From NCBI GenBank assembly GCA_029237695.1, contig CM055269.1, positions 31,964,956 through 32,028,955 on the forward strand: a DNA stretch of 64,000 nt, given 5' to 3'. The stretch comes from Conchocele bisecta. Lineage: Eukaryota; Mollusca; Bivalvia; Lucinida; Thyasiridae. The first letter of the stretch is position 1. Each line of letters begins with the position of its first letter. Positions 53,516 through 64,000 of this stretch are shown here, piece by piece. The translations under genes were made by a program, and so were the position numbers. A model generated the notes under the pieces. It saw only the letters and a list, made by a program, of their open reading frames with translations. It did no database searches and was not told the origin of the DNA.

Positions 53516-54350
53516 ACAAAAAAGTTTTAACCAAAAAATTTAACCAGACGTACATTAAAAAGTTAACGTTGAAAATGGCTAAGTCAATTACGTAGAAATA
53601 ATAGGTGAAGGTGAAAAAATGGTCACATGTTGGATAGTTGTATGTGGTAGGCACCCCTTGGTTATGGTTATGAAGCTGTGAAAGTTTGGTGGTCCTAGGT
53701 GGTACAGTACCAAAGAAATGGACTTAAACACGAAAACTTAACATTGTAAACGCGAAAAGTTAACATTGAAAATGGCTAAGTCGACTGCGCGGAAAAAATG
53801 GGTCAAGTTAAAAAAAAAGTAACATGTTGGATAGTGATATGTGGTGGGCACCCCTTGCAACCCCTTGATTATGAAGCTGTGAAAGTTTCTGGTGGTACCT
53901 GAGTGGTACAGTACCAAAGAAATGGACTTAAACACGAAAACTTAACATTGAAAACGCGAAAACTTAACATTGAAAATGGCTAGTTGATTTGGAAAAAATG
54001 GGTCAATTAAGTAACATGATTGGATATGATATGTGGTGGGACCCCTTGATTATAAGCTGTGAAAGTTTGGTGGTCCTAGGGGACGTACCAAAGAAAGGAC
54101 TTAAACACAAAATAACATTGAAAACGCGAAAACTTAACATTGAAAATGGCTAACGTTGCGCGGAAAAAATGGGCCAAGTTAAAAAAAAAGTAACATGTTG
54201 GATAGTGATATGTGGTGGGCACCCCTTGATTATGAAGCTGTGAAAGTTTGGTGGTCCTAGGTAGTACAGTAACAAAGAAATGGACTCAAACTTAACATTG
54301 ATTGTGGACGCCGCCCGCCGGCCCGGCCCCCCCCGCCCGCCCGCCCGGCT
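53516..54350 (+). repeat. Tandem array of ~190-bp units with GC-rich end
   Basis: Four units share cttaacattgaaaatggcta, taacatgttggatagtgata, tgtggtgggcaccccttg and gaaagtttggtggtcctagg. The third is shortened by many small deletions. The array ends at gattgtggacgccgcccgcc and a C/G-only tract (54305-54348). It is probably the core of another HINE-like element. Confidence 0.75.
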
Positions 54351-54734
54351 TTCGCCAATCCAATAGCCTGGATTTTTTTTAAAAAAACCTGGCTAATAAA
54401 ATAGTATGTTAGAACAGCTGATTCTTTGCACATCGTTAGTATATTTATTGCCGACTTGCGAAATTTTAATTAAAACAAAAAAGTTGATTGCATTTCGTGA
54501 TGCTGGAAGGTTTTCTATGGTGACCCATACGCGTCATAAAATATTAGAAAGCTGAATAATGTTCAAGTGACAATGAATGGTGCTCTATCTGATTTTTAAT
54601 GACTCAATCATAATTGAAACATACGTAAATCCACTTCTGGTTATGCAGCATCTAAAAGATCATCCCAGTGACTTCTGGATATTGTATATGGTGGCCTATA
54701 ATGGTGATACCGGTGCAAGCATATGCTATTTATC
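54351..54734. other. Unannotated spacer
   Basis: No gene or shared repeat is recognised. Confidence 0.35.
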
Positions 54735-55303
54735 TACTGTCTGTTTCACGAAACCTGCCCAAATTTTACGGCCATATAAACAATGCAAAAACAATCTTTT
54801 TTGTGACAATATTAAATTAAAGGAAAATTTAAGAATGAGCCTTCTTTTTATTTCGTGAAATTCGGTCAAATATTGATTTTATTAAGAAAAATTGATTTGT
54901 CTATGGGAATTTAACATGGGGGAAAAAGAGGTAAGGAAGTGTGGGAGGAGTCGAAAACACGAACAATTTTGGAAATTGACTCCGAAACCTGACTAGATAG
55001 CTTGGATATGATCTAACTAAGAAAACAAGCTAAATTTTAAAAATCGGTGCAATATTTCTGAAATTCAAAAAAATTTCCCCATGTTAAATCCCAATAGACA
55101 TATTCACTCCGTGAAGATGTCTATGGGGATTTAACATGGGGGAAAAATATTTCGCAATAAAATCAATATTTGACCAAATTTCACGAAATAAAAAGAAGGC
55201 TCATTCTTAATTTTTCCTTTAATTTAATATTATCAAAAAAAATATTGTTTTTGAATTGTCTATATAGCCGTAAAATTTGGGCAGCTTTCGTGAAACAGAC
55301 TAT
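54735..55303. mobile_element. Large foldback element
   Basis: Left arm 54735-54895 (gtctgtttcacgaaacctgc, tgagccttctttttatttcg) pairs with right arm 55145-55303. The middle repeats 'gtctatggg(g)atttaacatgggggaaaa' at 54898 and 55119 and its complement at 55077. No gene; the frame at 54577 runs into the arm. Confidence 0.8.
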
Positions 55304-56500
55304 AAATATTGTTGCTATACATTTACATTTTGTAATATAATGTATGATTCAGCGCGAATATAGATATTTGTGTTTCTTAAAAAATATTAGCATACATTTC
55401 ATGATGTAAATTCAGCTATGGCTAGCCACAAGCGTCATATGTATGAACGTTCATAATTCTTGACAAACAACATGAACACATTCTTATATTTCTTTTCACA
55501 AAGGTTATTTGGTCGAATTTTGCGTTTATTTTAGGCCCCAATGGATTATATTACTCGGAGTGTCCGTCCATATGTATATCTGTCCGTCTATTACACTTAC
55601 CTTCAAGCGGTTTTACCCAGTTTATTTATATAGCCATTTCTTCTGCAGAACATGTGATAAATGTGAACATATATGACACATTTCTAACACCATTAATATG
55701 ACTTTGATCATTTTGATCTTTACAAGGTGAAACAGTTTTTACCACAATTATTTACCAGTTTCTTTAATCAACCATATCTTCTATAAGTTTAAAGATTGCA
55801 CAACTATTCGGCAACAGGATAAATGTAATTGTGACACACGTACGATCCCACAGACATGATATTTTTCACATTCACTATTTTAGCTTAAACATTTGAGCAT
55901 TCTATGCATCAAAAACATTGTACATGTATTTTAATACGACAAAATTTCAATGTCTGCCTTCCACTACTTGACATTAAATCCGTGTGAATATGTATTTGTG
56001 TAACCATAGACCACATCTCTTGTTTTTAAATGTTACGAGAATACAGCCCTTAATGGGGTTTCTTTAAAACTGTATATTTGGCACGAAAAGAACTAGAACT
56101 CTATTGCCATATTCGTATTTTTATTATATGCTTAGACATAGGTTTGTAAACATTTTTTTTCAAACAAAGCTGCCTTTTGTTTCCGAAATGAGACTTACTT
56201 GAACATTTTATCTAACATCCAACTACAAATAGAATTCACAATATTGTTCGTACATAAATGCAGTTTTAACTCTTTCAGCGCCATGGGCGACTAGATGCGA
56301 CCACTAGGGAGAGCGCCATGGACACATATTTCCGACGAGGAAATACAAATTTATCCTACTCATTACAACCCAATTTTATGACATTCCGGTGGTTTCAAAC
56401 AAGTCTGGCCAAATTCCTTTGTCTTCCGGGAACATTTTACGGCAATAATCTGAAACTTTCAGCGCTCTTTTTGAAAAAATACATGTTTTATCGTCGTTTT
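55304..56500. other. Mostly unannotated AT-rich region
   Basis: Loose family B-like traces (taatatgactttgatcattt, agtttctttaatcaaccata) lie at 55620-55900. Otherwise nothing is recognised. Confidence 0.35.
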
Positions 56501-56660
56501 TGTTCAGAAACGTGTCTGTTGATGAAGTTGATGGTATTTTTAAAAACATTAACGCAGATTTCAGACGTACGGACGGACGGACGGACACGGACGGACGGAC
56601 ATCCGGACGTCATTGTGATCACTATGTCTCGCTTTCCGCAAGCGGGCTCGACAAAAATCA
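56501..56660 (+). repeat. Family D 3' end
   Basis: attaacgcagatttcagacg, acggacggacggacacggac and ctcgctttccgcaagcgggc tcgacaaaaa match the end of 27020-27780. Confidence 0.6.
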
Positions 56661-56729
56661 GCTGATCAAAATGTGTGAGATAAAAGTGTAAATGTGGCTG
56701 TGACTGGAGAAATGGGGCTTATAGGATTT

Positions 56730-57297
56730 GCGACTTGTTTGACCCCTAGTTGACCCTCCTGGGCCCTGTCCATTTTTGACCCCTGGGTTCACCAGTTTTA
56801 CATTCTGAAAGAGCAAGCATTAACTGTCAATCAATCCTGTCAAGTGTGTCTGTCTGGCGGTTCGTGATAAGATTTTTTAAGAATTTGACCAACTATTCCA
56901 CGGCGGTGATCCTCTTCGGTCAAATGTGAAATTTGATCCATACTTGACCCACCCCACCACCCTGGCCCCGCCAAATATTTACCCTGGGGCCACCATTTTA
57001 ACAAATCTGAAACAGCATTGACTATCGATCATTCCTGCCAAGTTTCGTTGAAATTGGCCTGGCGGTTCGTGAGCAGATTTTTAAAAGAATTTTACATACT
57101 TTTCCACGGCGGCCATCTTGGATTATGCAACGACCCCAATTTTACAAATCTGACCTGCCCCCACCCATAGATCATCCATGTGAAGTTTGACCAATATTGG
57201 CCCAGCGGTACGTGAGAAGAAGACATTTGAAAGTGTCGACGGACGGACGAAAAGCAGTAACAATAGCTCAAGTGAGCCGTTGGCTCAGCTGAGCTAA
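56730..57297 (+). mobile_element. Family E HINE-like element, second copy
   Basis: Units with cggtcaaatgtgaaatttga, aacagcattgactatcgatc and gcggccatcttggattatgc. It ends in agtgagccgttggctcagct gagctaaaaa, a hairpin followed by CTAA. Confidence 0.6.
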
Positions 57298-57443
57298 AAA
57301 GAGGCCACCCCAACTCAAACGGAGTTATCTGTTTTGGCCACTAAAATATACAGCGTGTTTGACTGGAAATTATCTACATGATTATTATTATGCGTAGCAT
57401 ACAGGGATACACTTTCTATTCAGTGAAAAGTGGCCACTGACCT

Positions 57444-57748
57444 GTAGCCCGTTTCACCAACATTGCAAAGTATACTTTTCTCGCAAAGTATACTTTGAGG
57501 GAGAAATTTTCAATTTTAGGATAAATTTATTAATTTTTATTATACTGAATGTATTACATTATCACAGCCATTATGTCTGTGATAATGTAATAAATTCAGT
57601 ATAATAATTCTGCATACTTTTAATCATCAAATATATGCAGTCGTTAGTTCTATATGAAATAATGCATTTCGGGAAAAATAAATGATTACTCCCTCAAAGT
57701 ATACTTTGCTAGAAAAGTATACTTTGCAATGTTGGTGAAATCGGCTAC
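57444..57748. mobile_element. Foldback MITE with repeated aaagtatacttt arms
   Basis: gtagcccgtttcaccaacat / complement at the ends. Each arm holds two AAAGTATACTTT palindromes. The centre is a second palindrome (cagtataataa... / tgtctgtgataatgtaataa). The outer GCCCGTTTCAC links it to the 7241 family. Confidence 0.75.
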
Positions 57749-58070
57749 TGTTCTACTGCAGCACGGTTTAAGGCATCACAGAGTTGTGTAGTCTTTTTCT
57801 CTTCAGATATTAAGCATTAATATGGACCATTAGATTCATAATGCTGGGCCATTAGTAAAGTTATGGGCCCTTATGGCCGCTCAATATTTATTTTAGGGGT
57901 CATTTATAACAAATATGGACCAATGGCTCCATGACACCTCCCAGATTGAACACTGATAGGGTGATAGACATATTGTATATGTGCAACAAAAATGACAACA
58001 TACATGTATTGATAGCAAGAGACCCTAAGTATGGACTCTTTTTAGACACCCAGTAGTATATCGGGAGTCA
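57749..58070. other. Unannotated spacer
   Basis: Nothing recognised. Confidence 0.35.
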
Positions 58071-58783
58071 GTTCGTTACCGCGAAGTGTGGGGGAAGAAT
58101 TGAATGCAGTGGGTAGCCCCATAGGTACCAAAAATAGTAAAATTTCCTGTTAATTTAAAGCGAAATAAATACAACCTAAAGTAAAAAAAATAAAATGTCA
58201 TACTGTAGTATAAGGGAATGGCGGTTCTGGACCACTTTTAATATTCCCTCATATAAAGTGCGTGAGCCCTTGTTAATCATTAGGTATATAAGTAGCTGGA
58301 ATCGCGTTATCGTTATAAGCGGTCTATGGTGACCAGTTTATAACGTACACCTACAGGGTCCTTATTTTAACCTAGGTGGGTACGCATGTAAAATTAGAAT
58401 AGTTATCAATTGGGAGCTAGGTGGGAGGATACGCATGTGTTTGATGCAGGTAGTTGAAACCTCATCCATTTGGGGACCAGTGTTAGGTAGCTGAAAACCT
58501 CATCCATTTGGGACCATTGTTAGGTATGCTGAAAACCGTCAATCCATTTTATGGGACCAAGTTTTGTTAGGTAGCTGAAAACATCATCCATTTCGTGGTT
58601 GTTATTAACGTCAAGGTCAATGCCGGTTCTGGCTCAAATCGAAAATAACCCTAACCAACGACTTTAGTTTGGTTTAATGCTCTCTAAACGTGTCAGTTCG
58701 TTACCGCGAAGTGTGGGGGAAACACCTTTCCTGTTAATTTAAAGCGAAATAAAATACAACCCACAGTAAAAAATAAAATGTCA
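58071..58783 (+). repeat. Direct duplication with internal ~45-bp tandem repeats, before element 2
   Basis: cagttcgttaccgcgaagtg tgggggaa ... aatttaaagcgaaataaa is present at 58071-58200 and again, with an internal deletion, at 58693-58783. Between them 'aggtagctgaaaacctcatccatttggg' is repeated about four times (58448-58605). It may be part of the left end of element 2, but no inverted partner lies inside the window. Confidence 0.55.
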
Positions 58784-58984
58784 TACAAAATGTTGCAGCG
58801 GTTTCGGCTACCCATCACAATCGTATGTGGAGCTGCTATAGTCTGGTAGTTGAAATAGGGTAGTTGAAACCAGTACAGATTTGCCACGGATTTTAACACG
58901 AGAAAACTAGCAGAAAGCCCCCTAGCCCCGACAAAATATGTGTCTTCTATATGAGGTGTTATAATTAATTAATTGTAAAAAATG

Positions 58985-59010
58985 AAAAAACACCCTATTG
59001 AACATAAGCC
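58985..59010 (+). promoter_or_regulatory. Possible element 2 counterpart of the shared motif
   Basis: aaaaaacaccctattgaacataagccat resembles element 1's ttttttcacgtccaattgaacatatacat and lies at a similar place, ~50-70 bp before the N-terminal domain start at 59055. The match is weak. Confidence 0.3.
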
Positions 59011-59054
59011 ATACAGGTATTTATATAAAACAATACATTTTCCACGATTAGAAA

Positions 59055-62000
59055 ATGACAGATATACGTAATAAAGTTACGAGAGCGCCTCGCCCTAAGT
59101 TAACTCGCACAATGATTAGCGATAAAAGGGGGGCAAAACCATCTAAAAGTTCTTCTCCCAGAATTAGGGAATTAAGATCAGAATTAATAAGAATGGGTAT
59201 ACCTTTTTCAAACCGTTTGAGGGAAAGGGGGTTAACTACACTAATAAATAAGGAAAAAAATGATGAATTTATGAAAAGAATGGCTCGTGCAATGTCTCGG
59301 GGGGTATTTAAGGGGGTGGAAAAAAAGAATATAGAAAAGATAGCACAGAATATAGCTGATGAGGCTTCCCTCAGTCTTAGAAGCAGGAACATCGGCAAAC
59401 CTCTCAAAACGAGTGCAGAAAGCGCGTTTATTACAACAGTTAATAGAGGAAGGTAGCGAAATATTAGAAGATTATAAACAAAAAGACAAAGAAATAGTAA
59501 AAGGGCGTAGGATAACTACAATAACCCTGAAAAGAAAACTTCAAATAAATAACAGCAAAAGGATAATGGGCGAGTTAGAGCCTTTGTTAACTGACAGTTT
59601 TTACCTAAGATTCTCTTTTTCTTACAAATTAATTCACCAAGAGGAGAGAGACGCAAGAGGAAAGCCGACAACGTTGGTATTTTATAAAAATTTATCCGGA
59701 AGTCCGTGGTTTAGGGGTTACGATGAGGTTGAAGAGTGGATTAATAAACAAGAAGAACATAGATTAAACATAGATAAAATAGATAGGCCAAGCACAAAAT
59801 GGAGGTTTGTAAGATGGATGGGTGTTAGCGTTAAAATAGTATATGGAACAGCTTTAAATAAAATGCCTAAAGGTGATGCTGGAATGCAATCCGAAAAAGT
59901 GGCAGGAGGTCGAATGCCTGAGTGGTTGCGTTATAAGAAAGGGATGAAGCCCCTGGATAGTTTCAATGATGATCTTTGTTTATTTAGATGCTTGGCACTC
60001 CACACTTCGAAGTTTAGGGCTGATAGGTGTTTAACATTGACCAAAGAACTCCAGCAGCAATATTTACAGTTTTGTAAAACCCATAAATTACCGAAACCAG
60101 AAGGCCCCATACTATTTGGAGATATCAAGAAAATAGAAGTGTTTTAAAATAGGTATTGATGCGTACGAACCTACAGAAGAGGGAACATGGTATTTAAGAA
60201 AAGTAGCGGCTCATTACGACAAGATTGGTAATAAAAAGATGAAAATAGGTATCTATAACGATCACGCCTTCCTTATTACGGATATGAATAAAGCCTCTGA
60301 AAACAATTATTGTTGCTTCGACTGCAAACAACGCTTTACAAAGTCCAGCAATTTAACCAGGCACGCATTGACTTGTATGAAGGGATTAACAAAAGTATCA
60401 TGTAAAGGAGAAAAAATAGATCGCCCACTATCAGCGTTCGAAAAAGCTTTCTATCCAAAACCCAGTTGTAGCAAGAAATCGATCAGTTGGATAAAATCTT
60501 TACCAGGGCCCCATATTCAAACTGCAGTATGCAGTCACGGCGGAGAAAGAATAATCGCTGGTGCCCCAGTTGATGGGTATTGCCCCGAGACTGATACAGT
60601 TTATCAATTTCACGGCTGTTATTGGCACGGGTGTCCCAAACATTGTAAAGATTATAAAAATAAGCTTAGAAGATCCAACGAGAGAGACGAAGCAATTGAG
60701 GGTAAGTGTAAATTAGTAACTATTTTTGAATGCGAGTATGATGCAATTTGTAAACCTGAGGATGTAAAGGAACTCGAAAAGCCTCCTACAGTGATTTACC
60801 CATATCATATTGTATACGATTTTGAAGCATATTTAGACGGAAGTAAAGAAAAACGTAACCCCACTAAAGATTTAGAGTTTATAAACGAACATGTCCCAAT
60901 AAGTGTTAGTATAGGGGATACTCTATCCAACAATATAACTCACATATGTGATACTTCTCCAAAACAATTAGTAACCCTATTTATGGAAGATGTAAAGAGA
61001 AGGGGAGACAATATCCGAGAGGTCGTGGGGAGCAACACTACATATGGGTACCCTGCAGACATGGAGTATCTTTACACTTCTCAGCAGCGAGAAATTACCC
61101 GTTGGATTTCACAAGTCCCAGTAATTGGGTTCAATTCCAGTAATTACGATCTTAATTTAATAAAGAAGCATTTAGTTGACGTTTTAACGGATAAAACCAC
61201 TAAGGTACTAGTTGGTAAGAAAGCTAATACAACCATTTTTCTATTTACCCAGAATTTAGGTTTTTAGATGTAAAATTATATCTTGCTCCTGGTATCGATT
61301 ACGATAGATGGGTTAAGGCTTATGGATGCGAAGGTGAAAAATCCTTCTTCCCATACGAATGGTTCGATTCTCCCGATAAACTAGTTTATGAGGGTTTACC
61401 ACCGCTTAAAAATTGGACAAATAAATTAACTCCAAATAAAACGATAACCAAACAGCAGTTGGAAGAGTGCAACAACATTTATAGCAGATTAAATATGAAG
61501 TCTTTCAAAGACTGGTTAAAATACTATAACGACTTGGATGTTGGCCCCTTTTTAGAAGCTATCGGAAAAATGACAAAATTTTATCAAACAAAAGGTATAG
61601 ATATGTTCAAAGATGCAGTTACCCTACCGGGAGTTGCTTTACAATACATTCTCAGAGGAACGATAAAAAACCATATAAAACCTTACCAAACCAAAGAGAG
61701 TAAGATAGCAGACGCGATATGTCCGCCACTGTATGCCCCTGGTGAGGAAATATATGAAATGTTAAAAGGAGCATTAGTTGGAGGTCCATCAATTGTGTTT
61801 ACAAGATACACTGAAGCAGGTGTTACGAGAATCAGGTCAGCCCCTGATGGAAATGGAAAGCTTTGCGAAGCCGTACTTGGTTTTGATGCAAACGCCCTAT
61901 ATTTATCAACATTAAACAAACAAATGCCATGTGGCGAAGGGAAACTACACGAGGAAAGCAGCCCTCACGACCCTATTAAAATAAATAAGTTTTCCAAGGC

Positions 62001-63139
62001 GGTTTTAAATGGTAAGTGGTTTGGCTTTGCTGAAGTAGATATAGAGGTTCCCAGTAGTTTAAAAGAGAAGTTTTCGGAAATGTCCCCAATATTTATAAAT
62101 AGGATTGTAGAGGAGGAGGAAGTTCCAGAGAAGATGTTACAGTATTTACAAGAAACTAACCGCACAAGAGGAGATGGCAGAAAACTAGTAGGTGCAATGT
62201 CTGCTAAAAAAGTATTACTATTTACCCAATTATTAAAATGGTATTTGAAGCAGGGTTTAGAAATTACAGGGATTTACAGAGTAATAAATTATACAGCAGG
62301 TAAGCCCTTTGAATGGTTTGTTAAAGAAGTTACTTCAGCCAGGAGATCCGGAGATGTTGATAGCTCCAAGTCCCCAATTGCGGATATAATGAAACTATTA
62401 GGTAACTCATGTTGCGGGAAAATGATAGAATCCCCCGAAAAACACCTCAACACAACGTATACAAAAGATGAAAAATGTGTGGACAAAGCTTTAAGATCAG
62501 CGTATTTCGATGATTTAGAGGAAATAGGAGATTCTTACGAAATATCCTCAAGAAAAGTAAATGCCAATATGACTCGTCCATTTCACTGTGGGATTGCTGT
62601 ATACCAATACGCAAAACTAAGAATGTTAGAATTTTATTACGATTTTATGGATAAATACGTAGATAGAGCAGATTTTGAACTAATACAGATGGATACTGAT
62701 AGTTTGTATATGGGGGTTAGCATGAAGGGTGGAGAGCTGGATGGAATGATAAAACCAGAAATGCTAGATGATTTCAAAAAACATAAAAAAGAATGGTTAG
62801 CGTGGGATAAATGGAGTAATAGAGAACCAGGGCTATTCAAAACAGAATTCCAAGGAGATCGTGCAATCGCACTATGCAGCAAGTGTTATGTGGTTTGAAA
62901 AAGTAGACACAACCCAAGTAAAACATTCAGCGAAGGGGTTATCTGCCAGGCAAAATCCTCTCACATGGAGAAGGTATATGGAGGCCCTACACCAGGTTGG
63001 AACGGATAGAGGAACAAACAGAGGGTTTAGAATGAGAAATAGTGTTATGAAAACATATACCCAAAACAAATTAGGACTGTCCGCTTACTACGATAAGAGA
63101 AGGGTTTCAGAAGATGGGATACATACAGAACCCCTTTAA
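59055..63139 (+). pseudogene. Protein-primed-type family B DNA polymerase of element 2 (frameshifted)
   Basis: Five frames in order. 59055-59456 and 59359-60147: N-terminal domain like element 1's 146-aa frame, then an OTU-like DDLCLFRCLALH. 60239-61267 (342 aa): HAFLI, a C2HC finger (C26, C29, H42, C46), the Vsr-like APVDGY/FHGCYWHGC stretch, Exo I YDFEAYLD, Exo II GFNSSNYDLN. 61459-62898 (479 aa): Exo III YNDLD (23-27), motif A D143 (GFDANALYLS), motif B K312-K321 (KLLGNSCCGK), motif C D412-S415 (MDTDSLYMG). 62861-63139: C-terminal part. Single-base shifts lie at about 59370, 60146, 61250 and 62895, the last three at short T or C runs. All catalytic motifs are present, so either recent decay or uncorrected base-run errors explain it. 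It would replicate the element from its ends. Confidence 0.85.
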
Positions 63140-63156
63140 ACTTTCATTAAATAAAA

Positions 63157-63381
63157 TTATGCAGCCTGTTCAATTTTTGAAGGTATCTTAGGTCGGGGCT
63201 TATCACGGGGTTTTGCCCAATTATCTCTAGATAATCCCATTATAAATTTATCATATTCCCACAGATCTGTAAGGCGTTTGGGGCCAATATGGTGTTTCTT
63301 TCTAACTTCATAGGCAGGAACAATTCCACGTGATTGTAAAATATCTACCAGCGCTTCCTGCGTAATAACCGATTTAGGCAT
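63157..63381 (-). CDS. Small unknown protein of element 2 (74 aa)
   Basis: A basic 74-aa frame (MPKSVITQEALVDILQSRGI at the start; later GPKRLTDLWEYDKFIMGLSR; Pro/Lys/Arg-rich tail). It converges on the polymerase stop with an 18-bp spacer. A TATA-like tatatatataaag on the minus strand lies ~25-40 bp before its ATG, which supports this start. The helical N-terminal part could be a small winged or helix-turn-helix-like domain, but I recognise no family. Confidence 0.5.
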   Translation of the reverse strand: MPKSVITQEALVDILQSRGIVPAYEVRKKHHIGPKRLTDLWEYDKFIMGLSRDNWAKPRDKPRPKIPSKIEQAA

Positions 63382-63490
63382 AATTCTTCAAGAATTACTT
63401 TATATATATACATATAAATGTCTAACATATTTATTTCCAATTGTGATTTTATGTTAAACATTTATAATATGTAGTTATATATATAAAAAT
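63382..63490. promoter_or_regulatory. Bidirectional intergenic promoter region of element 2
   Basis: 109 bp between divergent starts. TATA-like runs face each way (ctttatatatatacatataa on the left, gttatatatataaaaat on the right). The right one matches the tatatatataaaaat before the zinc-finger gene of element 1. Confidence 0.45.
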
Positions 63491-63731
63491 ATGTTCACAA
63501 AAGAAGAAGACGTAAAAACAAAATTTGATGAGGGCTTGTGGCTATGAGGATATTTTAGGTCTCCAAGACGGAATTATAGAACGTCTAAAAAAGTTACACG
63601 AGGAAGAGAGGGAGCTAGAAGCAGCTACAAAACGAAAACCTGTTGTTGAAATTTGCAAAGATTCGCTGATGAGCCCGCTTGTTGAAGCCATTATAAAACA
63701 GTTCGAAAAAACCTACATGGAAAAGAATTAA
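63491..63731 (+). CDS. Small coiled-coil protein of element 2
   Basis: A frame from 63525 (68 aa: YEDILGLQDGIIERLKKLHE, EERELEAATKRK, later PLVEAIIKQFEKTYMEKN) is helical and charged with coiled-coil spacing. An ATG at 63491, directly after the TATA-like run, opens another frame for 18 codons (MFTKEEDVKTKFDEG...) and then stops, so the true start may be at 63491 with a one-base shift near 63530. Function unknown. Confidence 0.45.
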
Positions 63732-63735
63732 TCCA

Positions 63736-64000
63736 TATCTCCGGCAGTACGAGGGGTTAATTAATATCTGATTGAATTTGAACGCACCACCAAGTAAACC
63801 TGCTAGTCCAATACATATTTTGTTTTTCAATGTAGAAACCGGGGGTGCAGCTACAGATTAATTTTCTTTAAAAAAGGTAGCCGAAAAACCTTGGTAGCGC
63901 TTTCTATAATAGACAGGTTTTTGATTGAAGGTGATCTATCCAAACACATGTGGGTTATCAACTAACGCTTGTGCACTTACTACATCATACCCCTCTTCTA
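63736..64000 (-). other. Possible start of a further minus-strand gene, cut by window edge
   Basis: On the minus strand, 63830-63736 is open with a hydrophobic stretch (ICIGLAGLLGGAFKFNQILI). Further upstream, 64000-63940 reads EEGYDVVSAQALVDNPHVFG before a stop. These may be fragments of one broken protein of element 2. No family is recognised. Confidence 0.25.

Noticed and set aside
56318..56665. 115-aa plus frame ending in TDGRTDTDGR-like repeats
   Set aside because: The C-terminal part is the ggacggac end tract of a family D element, and the rest shows no domain.
58071..58200. Left terminal inverted repeat of element 2
   Set aside because: It is duplicated in direct, not inverted, orientation, and the right end of the element is outside the window, so the boundary cannot be set.

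Overview
This window looks like a gene-poor, repeat-dense stretch of a bivalve mollusc genome. The organism is inferred, not proven. The reasons are several families of ~165-190 bp tandem monomers carrying 'gaccttgacc' / 'aaggtcaaggtca' motifs inside elements with hairpin ends, which recall the Helitron-like (HINE) and BIV160/Cg170-type satellites of bivalves, plus SINEs, many small palindromic MITEs, and no operons or dense coding. No complete host gene was found. The best host candidates are one LRR-like exon with both splice sites (32978-33191, minus), a weaker candidate exon (28697-28807, plus), and a broken dispersed gene with a PIN/XPG-like nuclease signature (29513-31161, minus).

Region by region: 0.6-4.4 kb is a satellite-bearing HINE-like element of ~170 bp monomers with two SINE insertions. 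4.4-9.6 kb is nested MITEs (piggyBac-like, pogo-like, foldback) in a second monomer family. 10.9-12.1 kb is a 50-bp minisatellite with higher-order structure. 12.8-29.3 kb is foldback elements, MITEs and three more monomer families. 31.3-32.4 kb is a pogo-like element. 33.4-38.75 kb is a second, longer copy of the first HINE-like element with higher-order repeats. 39.0-49.1 kb is another monomer array split by an 8.1-kb virus-like DNA element. 49.1-58.6 kb is further satellites and foldback elements. 59.0-64.0 kb is a second, related DNA-polymerase element that runs off the window.

The most interesting content is the pair of Polinton/Maverick-like elements. Element 1 (40770-48873) has 199/200-bp terminal inverted repeats and flanking 6-bp direct repeats matching at 5 of 6 positions. 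It encodes a multidomain protein-primed-type family B DNA polymerase (OTU-like region, zinc finger, Vsr-like motif, exonuclease and polymerase motifs), a C2HC zinc-finger protein, a two-membrane-segment protein, a coiled-coil shaft protein built of ~48-residue repeats with a beta-rich C-terminal domain (fibre-like), and a duplicated small unknown gene. No integrase, packaging ATPase, protease or capsid gene is visible. A shared promoter-like motif stands before three of its genes. Element 2 (from about 59.0 kb) carries a diverged version of the same polymerase on the plus strand, with two small divergent genes behind it. Both polymerase genes are interrupted by frameshifts, several at short homopolymers, so decay and assembly error cannot be separated here. 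A 500-N gap lies inside element 1 between the polymerase and shaft genes.
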